Source: Vibrio alfacsensis (lineage in GTDB: Bacteria > Pseudomonadota > Gammaproteobacteria > Enterobacterales > Vibrionaceae). From it: a DNA stretch of 64,000 nt. A model generated the notes under the pieces. It was given only the letters and a program-made list of their open reading frames with translations, was not told where the DNA came from and did no database searches. Numbering within the stretch: position 1 is the stretch's first letter; every line of letters starts with the position of its first letter. This document shows positions 1 to 9,506 of this stretch, one piece after another. The DNA is taken from assembly GCF_003544875.1 (NCBI RefSeq), contig NZ_CP032093.1, forward strand, positions 2,976,001 through 3,040,000. The letters run 5' to 3'. A program made the position numbers and the translations under genes.

Positions 1-1017
1 AATATGGACGTATCTTTGCGTGGCGCGGTGTCTATTGCACGTCGCTTACAAGATCCGCTGGCTGAGCTTGTAAAAATCGATCCAAAATCGATCGGGGTGG
101 GTCAATACCAGCATGACGTGAGCCAATCAATGCTAGCAAAACGCCTAGATGCCATTGTGGAAGACTGTGTAAACGCGGTTGGTGTTGATGTGAATACCGC
201 CTCTGCAGCACTGCTCACTCGCGTTGCGGGCTTATCCAGCACCATCGCACAAAATATTGTCGACTTCCGTGATGAAAACGGCCGCTTCGACGCTCGTACC
301 ACACTGAAAAAAGTGCCTCGTTTAGGCCCTAAAGCATTTGAACAGTGTGCGGGTTTCCTACGTATTATGGATGGTAAGAACCCTCTTGATGCTTCAGCCG
401 TTCACCCAGAAGCGTACCCAGTGGTAAAAGCGATTTCTGAAAAAAACAGCAAAGACATCAAAGCGTTGATCGGCGATTCGAGCTTCCTAAAAAATCTACA
501 CGCGATCGACTACACCAATGACAACTTTGGTTTACCGACCGTAACTGACATCATTAAAGAACTCGACAAACCAGGTCGAGATCCTCGTCCTGAGTTTAAA
601 ACTGCAACATTTGCGGAAGGCGTTAACGCTGTATCCGATTTAGAACTAGGTATGATTCTAGAGGGCGTGGTCTCCAACGTGGCTAACTTTGGTGCTTTCG
701 TCGACATCGGTGTTCACCAAGATGGCCTTGTACACATTTCTGCGCTCACTGACCGCTTTGTTTCAGACCCTCGAGAGGTAGTAAAAGCTGGTGACATAGT
801 CAAAGTTAAAGTCATGGAAGTGGATGTTCAGCGTAAGCGCATTGCGTTAACCATGCGTTTGAACGACGAGCCTGGTCAAGACAACCGCAGTCAGCGTTCA
901 GAGACACCACGTCGTAATGACCAACAACGTCGCCAACAACCTCGTCGTGATGATTCTTCATCAAACAACGCCATGGGTGGGGCATTTGCGGCCGCTTTTG
1001 CGAAAGCGAAAAAGTGA
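1..1017 (+). CDS. tex: Transcription accessory protein Tex, C-terminal part (5' end outside window)
   Basis: The reading frame is open from base 1, so this is the last 338 residues of a protein that is about 770 residues in the family. A helix-hairpin-helix region lies at about fragment residues 60-122 ([24 protein letters not shown]). An S1 RNA-binding domain lies at about 218-288 ([23 protein letters not shown]). The tail is basic and rich in Arg/Gln/Asn. Tex is a cytoplasmic nucleic-acid-binding protein that affects transcription and toxin expression in other bacteria. The first ATG at base 4 is internal and is not the start. A terminator hairpin follows the gene. Confidence 0.95.
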   Translation, partial: NMDVSLRGAVSIARRLQDPLAELVKIDPKSIGVGQYQHDVSQSMLAKRLDAIVEDCVNAVGVDVNTASAALLTRVAGLSSTIAQNIVDFRDENGRFDARTTLKKVPRLGPKAFEQCAGFLRIMDGKNPLDASAVHPEAYPVVKAISEKNSKDIKALIGDSSFLKNLHAIDYTNDNFGLPTVTDIIKELDKPGRDPRPEFKTATFAEGVNAVSDLELGMILEGVVSNVANFGAFVDIGVHQDGLVHISALTDRFVSDPREVVKAGDIVKVKVMEVDVQRKRIALTMRLNDEPGQDNRSQRSETPRRNDQQRRQQPRRDDSSSNNAMGGAFAAAFAKAKK

Positions 1018-1076
1018 TCTCGTAAAAAAACAACCTCGCTAAGATTTAGTACTCAGATTCAAAAGAGTACAGAGTA

Positions 1077-1117
1077 AAAAACGCTCCAATCAGTTTAACC
1101 TGCTTGGAGCGTTTTTA
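1077..1117. terminator. Bidirectional terminator between tex and the convergent gene
   Basis: The stem AAACGCTCCAA / TTGGAGCGTTT has an A-run on its left and a T-run on its right. It sits between tex (plus) and the 154-residue gene (minus), so it can serve both. Confidence 0.8.
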
Positions 1118-1128
1118 TTTGGATCGCT

Positions 1129-1593
1129 TCATAGTACTGCTATCACTTCAGATGGAGTATGGGGCGCGACGGCATGACCATAATGAAACTTAATCACCTT
1201 CCTGCGCTTTTCCATCACCCCCTCTTTGATCGCTGCATCCAAAATACGCTTAGGTAACCGAAAGCGAATCGTGTAGCCCTTTCCCTGCTCCTCGCTATAA
1301 GACTTGAGCGCGAGTAAACCAAACAAACGCGCTAACGTATCCTCTGGTTCTTCGTGATAATGACTATCGACATCCGGATCGATTTCATAATCAGGATGAT
1401 CAGATGGATCCCAAGAGGATTGTCGACGTCGTTTCTCATCACTCGTCACTTTGCGCTCGGCATTGGTTTTCGCCAATGCAACCGTCGGCGTGATAGGTTC
1501 TCGAACTTTATTTTCACGAGCAACTTGCTCGGTCTGCACATTCACGGATGGTGCGATCAATGGCACACTAATGTTGGCCGGTGACACAATCAT
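1129..1593 (-). CDS. Conserved hypothetical protein, 154 aa
   Basis: I do not recognise a characterised family. The ATG at 1593 has a strong GGAGGG ribosome site 7 bases upstream, and codon use looks like that of its neighbours, so I take it as real. The N-terminal half (about residues 1-60) is polar and low in structure, with a basic patch (DEKRRRQSS) followed by an acidic stretch (about 61-85, many D/E/H). The C-terminal half (about 88-154) looks folded: LARLFGLLALKSYSEEQGKG, then a basic segment RFRLPKRILDAAIKEGVMEKRRKV. The mix could suit nucleic-acid or protein binding, but no catalytic motif is visible. It lies downstream of bioH on the same strand, separated by 130 bases. Confidence 0.7.
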   Translation of the reverse strand: MIVSPANISVPLIAPSVNVQTEQVARENKVREPITPTVALAKTNAERKVTSDEKRRRQSSWDPSDHPDYEIDPDVDSHYHEEPEDTLARLFGLLALKSYSEEQGKGYTIRFRLPKRILDAAIKEGVMEKRRKVIKFHYGHAVAPHTPSEVIAVL

Positions 1594-1723
1594 TGCGAAC
1601 CCTCCTGAGCGTCGCCCAACTCGTCAATACAGCAAACGCTTCCCACAAGAAGAGTGTGCTAAAACTTGTATCGACCAATTTTTAAGCAGCTTTAGCGCTT
1701 TTATTGGCTCCAATTTTTACAAC

Positions 1724-2488
1724 CTAAGCGGCAAACTCTCGCACCCGAAGACAAAACGCATCATGCTCAGTCATAAAGGGCGCATGAGAGGACTGTTCGA
1801 ACACAAACTGTTGCGTGTTTGGGAGTTGTTCACTCAAATCAGAGGCCACTTTGATAGGCACTAATCCATCGAGTCTGCCGTAAAGACGCAGCATCGGCAT
1901 AGAAAGGCCATGTAATGCATCACGCAAATCAACATCCGCAAGAATGTTCAATCCCACGAGCAAAGAGCCTGGATTCGGTTGCGGTCGAGACAAGACGGCT
2001 TGCTTTAATTGCTTCACGTCTTTGCGCGCCGATGGACTGCCCATGGCTTGCAGTGCCATAAAGCGCTCGATCGTGACAGAGAAATCTTCCAGTAATTGGG
2101 AGGTAAAAGCCGTCAAAACGTTCGGCTGAATACCGCACCAAGGACGCTCAGCCGCAAATTTCGGCGAACTGGCGACAGTGATTAGCTTACTGACACGTTC
2201 CGGAGCGTTAAGGGCAATATGCGTTGCAACTAAACCACCTAACGACCAGCCCAACCACACTGCTCTGTCTGGAGCGTTGCTCAGAACCATATCGGCAATT
2301 TGAGCCAAATCTTCCGCGTGGTAGGCCGCGCTGTGACCATAACCGGGTAAATCAACGATGTGAACACGAAAATAAGGTTCAAGTGACGTTACTGTCTGTT
2401 CCCAGATAGCACCATTCATCCCCCAACCATGCAACAACACCAAATCTGGCCCTTGGCCAAACGACTGCCAGTGTAAATTCGTGCTCAT
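1724..2488 (-). CDS. bioH: Pimeloyl-[ACP] methyl ester esterase BioH
   Basis: An alpha/beta-hydrolase of 254 residues. It removes the methyl group from pimeloyl-ACP methyl ester, ending pimelate synthesis for biotin. Visible are the oxyanion region LHGWGMNG, the nucleophile elbow GWSLGG with Ser near residue 82, an Asp in the YGRLDGLVP segment and a C-terminal His in SSHAPF, which complete the triad. I chose the ATG at 2488 over the GTG at 2506 because GGAGAG lies 9 bases before it and E. coli BioH starts at the same point. It is divergent from comF, as in many gammaproteobacteria. Confidence 0.95.
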   Translation of the reverse strand: MSTNLHWQSFGQGPDLVLLHGWGMNGAIWEQTVTSLEPYFRVHIVDLPGYGHSAAYHAEDLAQIADMVLSNAPDRAVWLGWSLGGLVATHIALNAPERVSKLITVASSPKFAAERPWCGIQPNVLTAFTSQLLEDFSVTIERFMALQAMGSPSARKDVKQLKQAVLSRPQPNPGSLLVGLNILADVDLRDALHGLSMPMLRLYGRLDGLVPIKVASDLSEQLPNTQQFVFEQSSHAPFMTEHDAFCLRVREFAA

Positions 2489-2563
2489 GCTCTCAGTCTC
2501 TCCCACTTATTCTATGCCTTAGTATTCCGCTCAAGCGTTAATCTGATGTCAATCTAACCTTGA

Positions 2564-3361
2564 ATGGATTGTATGTTATCTCATCAATGGCAAAACATCA
2601 TGCACCGTGTGTTGGGCAGTCAATGTGGTTTATGTCGATTTCCAATTAACGCCTATCAAGCGACCAATCCACTACGCTGGTGCGAGCACTGTTTTGCTCA
2701 ACTTAACCCCATACAACGTTGCGCTCGGTGCGGTTTAGCGATGACAAATGAGCAGGCTGTTACCACCGTTCTTGCTTCTACTAAACAAGCGAATCAAATC
2801 AACCAAACGACTCAAATAGACCAAGCTAAAATACCCTGTGGGGCATGCCTGCGCGATCCCCCGCCATGGCAGCGCTTGTTCACGCTTGGTGATTATGACT
2901 TCCCACTCTCAGCCCAAGTTCAACGATTTAAAGACGACGGTGAACCTTGGCACGTTAATGCACTCACTCAATTACTTGCACAACGAATTGAGCATCCCGC
3001 GCCAGTTATCACCTGCGTTCCACTGCATTGGCAACGGTACCTAAAGCGAGGTTTCAATCAAAGCCATACTCTTGCAAGATACTTAGCAAACCACCTTGAG
3101 GTAAGGTTTGAACCAAACGTGTTTAAACGCATCAAAAGTGCTCCATCACAACGGGGGCATAAGAAAAGCAACCGGGAGCAGAATTTGAAAGGTGCATTTG
3201 CGCTAAAAGGCAAAGTGCGCGATTCTCATGTCGCAATTGTTGATGATGTCGTCACAACGGGCAGTACCGTCCGACAATTATGTGATTTACTACTTGAAGT
3301 CGGTGTAGAAAGCATCGATATTTACTGCATCTGCAGAACTCCTGCCCCTGGCTCACTCTAG
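2564..3361 (+). CDS. ComF/GntX family phosphoribosyltransferase-like protein
   Basis: A 265-residue ComF-family protein. The N-terminal third holds paired zinc-ribbon cysteines (CGLC, CEHC, CARCG, CGAC). The C-terminal half holds a type I phosphoribosyltransferase fold with the PRPP loop [13 protein letters not shown] near residues 222-234. The E. coli homologue GntX (YhgH) and ComF are linked to use of or competence for external DNA, and in Vibrio ComF-type proteins belong to the chitin-induced competence set. A Q/N/T-rich insert (about residues 66-86) separates two of the Cys pairs. It is divergent from bioH and upstream of nfuA, the same order as in E. coli. The function is inferred from the family. 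Confidence 0.9.
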   Translation: MDCMLSHQWQNIMHRVLGSQCGLCRFPINAYQATNPLRWCEHCFAQLNPIQRCARCGLAMTNEQAVTTVLASTKQANQINQTTQIDQAKIPCGACLRDPPPWQRLFTLGDYDFPLSAQVQRFKDDGEPWHVNALTQLLAQRIEHPAPVITCVPLHWQRYLKRGFNQSHTLARYLANHLEVRFEPNVFKRIKSAPSQRGHKKSNREQNLKGAFALKGKVRDSHVAIVDDVVTTGSTVRQLCDLLLEVGVESIDIYCICRTPAPGSL

Positions 3362-3458
3362 ATCGCTTCGCCATGTCTTAGCATCAAAAAGACTAGACCG
3401 AGACGCCAACAGGAGTAGAATAGCAGTAATAGCCTACAAAATTACTCAGGTATTCGTC

Positions 3459-4043
3459 GTGTCAAATATTACTATTACAGAAACTGCGCAAACACACTTC
3501 GCCAACCTTTTAGGCCAACAGCCTGAAGGCACAAACATCCGTGTTTTTGTTGTGAATCCAGGAACCCAAAATGCAGAGTGTGGCGTATCTTACTGCCCAC
3601 CTGAAGCCGTAGAAGCAACCGATACTGAAATCACATTCAGTGGTTTTTCTGCATTCATTGATGAGCTTAGCCTACCGTTTTTAGAAGATGCAGAGATCGA
3701 CTTCGCAACCGATAAAATGGGCTCTCAACTGACTCTTAAAGCGCCAAACGCAAAAATGCGTAAAGTGGCGGACGACGCGCCTCTTGTTGAGCGTGTTGAG
3801 TATGTCATCCAAACTCAAGTGAACCCGCAACTTGCTGGTCACGGTGGCCACGTTAACCTTGTAGAAATCACTGAAGATGGCATCGCAATCGTAGCATTCG
3901 GTGGCGGTTGTAACGGCTGTTCAATGGTGGACGTGACACTAAAAGAAGGCATCGAGAAAGAACTGTTAAACCAATTTGTTGGCGAGCTAACTGCGGTTCG
4001 CGATGCTACAGAGCATGATCGTGGCGATCACTCTTACTACTAA
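3459..4043 (+). CDS. nfuA: Fe-S biogenesis protein NfuA
   Basis: A 194-residue Fe-S cluster carrier. The N-terminal half is a degenerate A-type (IscA-like) domain. The C-terminal Nfu domain holds the cluster-binding CxxC at Cys151 and Cys154 (GGGCNGCS). It delivers [4Fe-4S] clusters to apoproteins in the cytoplasm, especially under oxidative or iron stress. The start is GTG at 3459 with AGG 8 bases before it. No ATG gives a full-length family member. Confidence 0.96.
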   Translation: MSNITITETAQTHFANLLGQQPEGTNIRVFVVNPGTQNAECGVSYCPPEAVEATDTEITFSGFSAFIDELSLPFLEDAEIDFATDKMGSQLTLKAPNAKMRKVADDAPLVERVEYVIQTQVNPQLAGHGGHVNLVEITEDGIAIVAFGGGCNGCSMVDVTLKEGIEKELLNQFVGELTAVRDATEHDRGDHSYY

Positions 4044-4080
4044 GTTCGACTGATACTCGATCTTTACTCATATCAACGAC

Positions 4081-4107
4081 AAATGGGAGGCAGATGCCTC
4101 CCATTTT
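4081..4107 (+). terminator. nfuA terminator
   Basis: The hairpin AAATGGGAGGCA / TGCCTCCCATTT is followed by a T-run, 38 bases after the nfuA stop. Confidence 0.8.
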
Positions 4108-4211
4108 TGTTTTCAAACCAATAATGAGCCATTATCACGCTAGAAACTCAAGCGTTCTTCTCATATATTAGGTTCTCCCCCCACTTGCCAATGACATTAG
4201 GAGTCAGCGTT

Positions 4212-4774
4212 ATGTCGAAAAGGACACCACCAGAAATATTGTCTTGCGAGACAGTTGCAAAATCAAAACTGTTTGCAGTGGAAGCCCTCGACCTTCGCTT
4301 TTCCAATGGCGAACTTCGCACCTATGAACGAATGAAACCCAGTGGACGCGATGCCGTCATGGTTGTTCCGGTGACGGAACAAGGCGATCTCCTACTGGTA
4401 CGCGAATACGCGGCGGGAACGGAACGCTACGAATTGGGTTTTCCAAAGGGATTAATTGACGCGGGTGAAACACCAGAACAAGCCGCAGATCGAGAGCTCA
4501 AAGAAGAAATTGGCTTTGGCGCTCAACACTTAGTTCCATTAAAACGCGTAATCCTCGCCCCTTCTTACTTTTCTAGCAAAATGACGCTATTTTGGGACAA
4601 GGACTGTATCCTGAACAAATGCAAGGCGACGAGCCTGAGCCACTCGAAATCGTACGTTGGCCTCTCGCTCAGGCAGAAGAGCTTTTAACGCACTTGGACT
4701 TTTGTGAAGCAAGAAGCATCACCGCGTTGATGTTGGCACTAAAACACTTACAAAACACCACTCGCAACCCATAA
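4212..4774 (+). pseudogene. nudE: ADP compounds hydrolase NudE, frameshifted in a T-run
   Basis: A Nudix hydrolase of ADP-ribose, NADH and related ADP compounds. The Nudix box is intact: GLIDAGE, then seven residues, then REL and EEIGF. The ATG at 4212 is chosen because AGGAG lies 8 bases upstream and E. coli NudE starts likewise. After ...APSYFSSKMTLF the frame is lost at the run of four T at 4590-4593. Restoring a fifth T continues as LGQGLYPEQM and on to the normal C-terminus with stop at 4774, giving 187 residues, the family length. So one base is missing in this sequence. As read, translation ends at 4688 with an unrelated tail. Sequencing error is the simplest reading. Confidence 0.93.
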
Positions 4775-4836
4775 AGATCTCTAAATAATCCAGAGTTCAA
4801 AAACTGATAAAAAATGGCGAGAAAGGACCACGACCT

Positions 4837-5664
4837 ATGCCAATGACCAAAGATTTATCTCACCTGCTTCCGCAAGTCATCGAAATTGCGCGTAGCGCAG
4901 GACAATTGATTTTAGACATCTACGAAAAAAAACAGTACGAAGCCTACACAAAAAGTGACGAAACCCCAGTCACTAGTGCCGATATTGCTGCACATAAGTT
5001 GATTACTGAGCGCCTAAGTGAATTAACACCGGACATTCCCGTACTTTCTGAAGAGGCGGCTGACATTAGCTTAGAGCAACGTGAAAAGTGGGAGCGCTAC
5101 TGGTTAGTCGACCCCCTTGATGGCACACAAGAGTTCATCGCACGCAGCGGAGACTTTGCCACGATCATTGCATTGATTGATAACAACAAGCCAACCATGG
5201 GGGTCGTCTACGGCCCTGTCTCGGGTGTAACTTATTACGCATACAGCGGAAAAGGGGCTTGGAAAATTCCGGATATGTCCGAAAGTGTAAAAATCTATAC
5301 GCACAAGCATGAGCAACCGGGACAGAACATTGCGATTGCCATTAGCCGACGCCAAGACATTAATCGCATTACGAGTCGCATGAGCAGTGCTTGGAATTAT
5401 GATTTGATTCCACTCGGTTCAGCAGCACTCAAAGCCTGCCTAGTTGCAGAGGGTGCCGTGGACTGTTATTTACGTTTAGGTCCAACAGGTGAATGGGACA
5501 CCGCTGCCACTCAATGTATTGTCGAAGAGGCTGGCGGACGCATACTCAGTACGCAGTTGGAGCCTCTTTCATACAACGAACGTGAGACACTTGAGAACCC
5601 CAATTTTATTGTTTTAGGTGATGCCGACTTACCTTGGCATGAGATCCTGCAAGAAAAAGATTAA
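4837..5664 (+). CDS. cysQ: 3'(2'),5'-bisphosphate nucleotidase CysQ
   Basis: A 275-residue member of the inositol-monophosphatase superfamily. It converts 3'-phosphoadenosine 5'-phosphate to AMP, clearing a by-product of sulfate assimilation. Metal-binding motifs are visible: SEEAADIS (Glu), DPLDGTQEFI and the C-terminal WDTAATQCIVEEAGG. It follows nudE by 62 bases and may be cotranscribed, as in E. coli relatives. The alternative start at MTKDL (4843) differs by only two residues. Confidence 0.95.
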   Translation: MPMTKDLSHLLPQVIEIARSAGQLILDIYEKKQYEAYTKSDETPVTSADIAAHKLITERLSELTPDIPVLSEEAADISLEQREKWERYWLVDPLDGTQEFIARSGDFATIIALIDNNKPTMGVVYGPVSGVTYYAYSGKGAWKIPDMSESVKIYTHKHEQPGQNIAIAISRRQDINRITSRMSSAWNYDLIPLGSAALKACLVAEGAVDCYLRLGPTGEWDTAATQCIVEEAGGRILSTQLEPLSYNERETLENPNFIVLGDADLPWHEILQEKD

Positions 5665-5718
5665 GCTCGAATACCCATCACAGTAAGTAAACGACGAACG
5701 TTAGCGTTGAAAAATCAC

Positions 5719-5752
5719 AAAGGCTACGAATCCATTTCGTGGCCTTTCTTTT
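5719..5752 (+). terminator. cysQ terminator
   Basis: The stem AAAGGCTACGAA / TTTCGTGGCCTTT (one G-T wobble) is followed by CTTTTTAT. Confidence 0.75.
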
Positions 5753-5758
5753 TATCAC

Positions 5759-5817
5759 GTGTACAGCGTTAGGAGCATTTAGCCTATCATGATCTAAATG
5801 CTGATTTAGCTGTACAC
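5759..5817. repeat. Nested palindrome, copy 1
   Basis: The outer arms GTGTACAGC (5759-5767) and GCTGTACAC (5809-5817) are perfect 9-base inverted repeats. The inner arms AGCATTTAG (5774-5782) and CTAAATGCT (5794-5802) are also perfect. The inner loop shares its sequence with a second copy about 120 bases downstream. No T-run follows, so it is not an ordinary terminator. Function unknown. Confidence 0.7.
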
Positions 5818-5880
5818 TTCCCTACTATATTATTAAAAATCATAGCATTAGATAACAGTTCAATGCTCAGTTGAACTTTT

Positions 5881-5922
5881 TGTACAGCGAATAAATGGTT
5901 TGGCCTACTATGATCTAAAACC
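5881..5922. repeat. Related palindrome, copy 2 (degenerate)
   Basis: It begins with TGTACAGC like copy 1. Arms GGTTT (5897-5901) and AAACC (5918-5922) flank a loop nearly identical to copy 1 (GCCTA, then TC or CT, then ATGATCTAAA). The arm bases differ from copy 1 but are compensated, as expected of a conserved structure. The outer right arm is not preserved. The rest of the 398-base gap from 5665 to 6062 shows no gene. Confidence 0.6.
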
Positions 5923-6010
5923 TATCGTCGTGCTTAAGAAAAAGAGGCTCCATAATCAAAAAGGGGCGCAAAAAATAGAGGCGATAAAACGAATATCACG
6001 CATAAAACAA

Positions 6011-6036
6011 AAAGAGCTGCACACTGGCAGCTCTTT
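6011..6036 (-). terminator. Terminator of the gsp operon
   Basis: Read on the minus strand, stem AAAGAGCTGC / GCAGCTCTTT runs into TTTTTG, 26 bases after the gspN stop. Confidence 0.8.
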
Positions 6037-6062
6037 GATGATGTGATGGATACCAAATTTGG

Positions 6063-6824
6063 CTAAAATCGACCTTGGTAATTAAACTCGTATTGACCTT
6101 GAGCATTTGGATTACCTAACCATTTTAATTGGTCACTCATCCCCGATGGAAACTCTGCGCCTGGCTTGAACCAGGCTTTTGTTGAATAGCGCTGATTTGG
6201 TTGTAACTCTGCAGAAAACGCCGCGGATACTTGCTTACTTTGCTGCTCACCCGATGCTGTCAGCACACTGTCTTTACAATTTAGGTCCGCAATCACAGGG
6301 CCAAGGTCAAGACTGCCTAATGGACTTTGAATGCCACTCGCACTCCATACTAATGTGCCCTCACCAGTTTTACACCACGGTGCGGCATAAGATGCATGAC
6401 GAATATTCAACTCTAGTTGACCATCCACACCAACAGGTACAGGCAATCGAGCTTGCTTCACGACTTTTGCCGCTGGCATAGACGCCACCAAGTTTTCTGC
6501 GTAGGGGCCACCTGCTAGGCGATAACCCACAAAGCCTTTACCACGTACATCCATATCGCTACCGCGACCAAAACGCACAGCAAATTCCACTTTACCGGTA
6601 AACAAACGAGATAATTGAAAGTCCCAATTCACTTCACCTAAGTTCTGGCGCTGCCACATCACATTCGATGCTTGGCCTTGCCAAACCGTACCTTGAGCAC
6701 CTTGAATTTCCAAACCTCTCACTTTTGGTGCTTGTTGGAGAACCCAAGAGACGGGCAAACCTGCAATCAAACTTGCAGAGAAGAAGGTGATAAAAATCAC
6801 TACGTAAAGAACGGCTCGCTTCAC
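6063..6824 (-). CDS. gspN: Type II secretion system protein GspN (EpsN)
   Basis: A 253-residue protein, last gene of the T2SS operon. A single N-terminal membrane segment (about residues 5-25, AVLYVVIFITFFSASLIAGL) is followed by a periplasmic beta-rich region with a Cys pair (about residues 151 and 183). GspN is an accessory inner-membrane component present in some T2SS operons including Vibrio eps. The start at 6824 is one base from the gspM stop, which implies translational coupling. Confidence 0.92.
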   Translation of the reverse strand: MKRAVLYVVIFITFFSASLIAGLPVSWVLQQAPKVRGLEIQGAQGTVWQGQASNVMWQRQNLGEVNWDFQLSRLFTGKVEFAVRFGRGSDMDVRGKGFVGYRLAGGPYAENLVASMPAAKVVKQARLPVPVGVDGQLELNIRHASYAAPWCKTGEGTLVWSASGIQSPLGSLDLGPVIADLNCKDSVLTASGEQQSKQVSAAFSAELQPNQRYSTKAWFKPGAEFPSGMSDQLKWLGNPNAQGQYEFNYQGRF

Positions 6825-6825
6825 C

Positions 6826-7317
6826 TTAACCTCGCTTAAATTGCAAGCGATTCACATCAATCATGCCAGCTTGCTCTGTTCGGTCGATATCAAGAAATTC
6901 CACCTCAATACCTTGTTGTTCTTTTAAGTAACGCAGCCAATCGACCATTTGATTAAATGCTAAAGGCTTGATCCATACTTGCACACTCTCGTTGCGCGGT
7001 TGCACTCGGATAAGCTCAACTTTGTAGCGACGAGCAGACGAAGAAACAATCTGGTTAAGTGGCTGATTGGAAAAACTCACACCACCACTTTTGCGTAGTG
7101 CGGTAATGTCATCCGCTTTATTTTGCACCCAACTCAACAACTGCTTTTCACTTGAGATTCGCGATTGTGCTAATTCGGCACGTTGACTCATAGGTTGCAA
7201 CACCCCCCAATAAATGATGCCTACAATCGCAATGGCCCCACAGCCCAACACTAAACGCTGTTCTCGCTGTGAGATGCTGCTCCACCATGCTTGAATCGGA
7301 GAAATTAAATTCTTCAT
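6826..7317 (-). CDS. gspM: Type II secretion system protein GspM (EpsM)
   Basis: A 163-residue inner-membrane protein of the T2SS assembly platform, partner of GspL. There is a short cytoplasmic N-terminus, a membrane segment at about 22-40 (VLGCGAIAIVGIIYWGV), a coiled stretch and a periplasmic ferredoxin-like domain. I chose ATG 7317 because GAGG lies 5 bases upstream and V. cholerae EpsM starts MKELLAPVQAWW, matching MKNLISPIQAWW. ATG 7320 and GTG 7323 are weaker options. Confidence 0.95.
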   Translation of the reverse strand: MKNLISPIQAWWSSISQREQRLVLGCGAIAIVGIIYWGVLQPMSQRAELAQSRISSEKQLLSWVQNKADDITALRKSGGVSFSNQPLNQIVSSSARRYKVELIRVQPRNESVQVWIKPLAFNQMVDWLRYLKEQQGIEVEFLDIDRTEQAGMIDVNRLQFKRG

Positions 7318-7324
7318 CATCACC

Positions 7325-8527
7325 TCACAGACGCTTTAATACAAAGCTACCCATCACAACATTGCCGTTGCGGTTGAGTTGACCTTGTTCAACATTAAAT
7401 TTTTCTGCTAATTTCACACGCGCTTGCTCAAATGGTTGGAAATCAGAGCTTGTTGCTTGAATGCGAACTTCACCACGTTGACCATCATATTTAAAACTCG
7501 TCACTTGCAGATCTTTCACCTGCCCTAACGCAGATGGCAAAGCGGCAAGCCAAGGCAACATCGCTTGCTCACTGGCTCCGCCCGATAAGCGACGCTCTTC
7601 ATCCGTCATTTGACGCTTTAAGTAGCTCACCGTTGGAATACGATTCTTACCCGGGAATACTTGACGGAAAATACGTTCACTCTCTTCACGATACGCATCA
7701 GCTTGCGCTTCGTACTTATGGACCATCAAGAGTTGTTGAGCCACAAGTACAACCAGCAACACACTCGCTGCGATCGCAGTTTTCTGCCATACCTTAACGT
7801 ATTTGCCCAGAGACGACTTTGGCTTAAATGCCCCGGTCAAAATGTTGGTCTTGGTCTCTGCTACTCCTTTCGCCAGCAATGCCATGGTCATTTCTTCAGG
7901 TTTCGCGACCCAAACATCTGCCATAGAAGTCTCTGGTAAAGAGCTATAACTATTGAGTTTCCACTCTGGTTTATTCTGTCGATAAGCCGACAGATACAAA
8001 TCTAGCCACGAACTATCGACCACCGCACCTTGCGTTTGAGAATGGCGGATCAGCCACTGATCACCAAGTAATACCGCCGTACTGCTATCCTCTTCACAAG
8101 GCAGAGCCAACACATCAGGCAAGATTCGCTTAATCACAATGCCTTGAGTGGAAAAACGCTGCAAAATGGTTTGGATCCAAGCTCGCTCGACAGCACACAC
8201 TTGTGCCTTATCGACTTGTTTATCTAATACGGTGAAATGCAGGCTATCCACATCTTGTGCGACTTCATCCTCCACCAAATAAGGCAGCATACTGTCAAAC
8301 TGACGAGCCGCCCCCGGCGGGATATCTAACTCCGTAAGGACAACATCATTGCTTGCAAGCAGGGCAATCACTTGTCGCTGATCAGCATATGCCGTCAGCT
8401 CATCCAGGTGTTCCCACCCGGCGATTTCACCACTGGCAATCACTTCTTGCTGTTGTGTCGACCACACCAACCATGGAATGGTACTTTGTTGTTCGCTACT
8501 CAGCCGAACGGTCAGAAACTCGCTCAC
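7325..8527 (-). CDS. gspL: Type II secretion system protein GspL (EpsL)
   Basis: A 400-residue T2SS platform protein that recruits the GspE ATPase to the inner membrane and pairs with GspM. It has a cytoplasmic actin-like domain (about residues 1-235), a transmembrane segment (about 252-270, [18 protein letters not shown]) and a periplasmic ferredoxin-like domain ending GSFVLKRL. Start is GTG at 8527, preceded by GGAGG at 6 bases and aligned with V. cholerae EpsL ([11 protein letters not shown]). It overlaps the end of gspK by 32 bases. Confidence 0.95.
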   Translation of the reverse strand: MSEFLTVRLSSEQQSTIPWLVWSTQQQEVIASGEIAGWEHLDELTAYADQRQVIALLASNDVVLTELDIPPGAARQFDSMLPYLVEDEVAQDVDSLHFTVLDKQVDKAQVCAVERAWIQTILQRFSTQGIVIKRILPDVLALPCEEDSSTAVLLGDQWLIRHSQTQGAVVDSSWLDLYLSAYRQNKPEWKLNSYSSLPETSMADVWVAKPEEMTMALLAKGVAETKTNILTGAFKPKSSLGKYVKVWQKTAIAASVLLVVLVAQQLLMVHKYEAQADAYREESERIFRQVFPGKNRIPTVSYLKRQMTDEERRLSGGASEQAMLPWLAALPSALGQVKDLQVTSFKYDGQRGEVRIQATSSDFQPFEQARVKLAEKFNVEQGQLNRNGNVVMGSFVLKRL

Positions 8528-9506
8528 TGATTCCTCCAAAACGACGGCGAACGACAGTCACCGTTTCTCTATTCGTACTTTGCAAAAGACTTCGGATACG
8601 AACTCGGGATTCATCCACCAGCACTTGTGCATCTAATTCAAAATAAGCGCTATCGACACCCAAATAGCCTTTTGCATTTTTCTTTACATCATCACTTAAG
8701 CCAGCTAATTCTGACTCAGCTAAAAATTCATCAACGCTATCCCAACCATCAAAAGGTCGCTTTTCTATCAACTGGACAGCATCGCTATTATTCAAGCCAG
8801 GGGTAAACATCGCCACCAAAATGGGGGCTTGTTCGACCTCGATGGTATTCACGTTTAAACGCCAATCATCGGTAGGAATCGCGCACACTAATGGCGCAAT
8901 CTTTTGATAAATATCGCCAGACACCTGATAAATCGCACGCAACTCACTAACATCGGCCATCAAGCCGTTTGGTGGTAAATAAGCGGGTTTCATCGCTTCA
9001 TAAGTGCTATCTTCGACCCCTGTAGTTGAACGAACGGTATTGTCGCTATCTACATATTCCCACGCAGAATCCGCGATCACCTCCGCCTGATAAGGTTCGA
9101 CATCCGCCTCTTCTAACATACGTTGAAGCACTTGAACCAAATACGGTCGAGTCGTTTGTTCACCAGCTGGCTGCACACTCGCTAGCACATTAAGGTTGTA
9201 GCATGCCTGCTTATCAATAATCTTACCTGAGGCTTGACCATAATCGAGAGGATACACCTGCTCTTTTATTGCCCATGGTTGGCTAAGATTAATGGTATCG
9301 CTGTCTTTATAGCTCTGTTCGATACCCACTTTTGCCAGGGCTTCTACCCCTAAGCTATACCAATAAGCTTGTTGATAGTTGATCTGGTTTGCACCGCGCT
9401 GAAACTGCAAAAACAATCGTTCGGACATACTTGCTGCAATGGTTGTCATAATGGTTAACAGCATTAGGACAATAATCAAAGCGACACCGCGCTGACGTTT
9501 AGCCAT
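8496..9506 (-). CDS. gspK: Type II secretion minor pseudopilin GspK (EpsK)
   Basis: A 336-residue minor pseudopilin, part of the GspH/I/J/K tip complex. A short basic leader MAKRQRG precedes the hydrophobic N-helix [20 protein letters not shown]. As in other GspK proteins, the usual Glu at +5 is absent. The large alpha domain inserted in the pilin fold accounts for its size. The start at 9506 overlaps gspJ by 8 bases. Confidence 0.94.
   Translation of the reverse strand: MAKRQRGVALIIVLMLLTIMTTIAASMSERLFLQFQRGANQINYQQAYWYSLGVEALAKVGIEQSYKDSDTINLSQPWAIKEQVYPLDYGQASGKIIDKQACYNLNVLASVQPAGEQTTRPYLVQVLQRMLEEADVEPYQAEVIADSAWEYVDSDNTVRSTTGVEDSTYEAMKPAYLPPNGLMADVSELRAIYQVSGDIYQKIAPLVCAIPTDDWRLNVNTIEVEQAPILVAMFTPGLNNSDAVQLIEKRPFDGWDSVDEFLAESELAGLSDDVKKNAKGYLGVDSAYFELDAQVLVDESRVRIRSLLQSTNRETVTVVRRRFGGISERVSDRSAE

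Noticed and set aside
4592..4774. A separate small gene after nudE
   Set aside because: It is the C-terminal third of NudE in a shifted frame.
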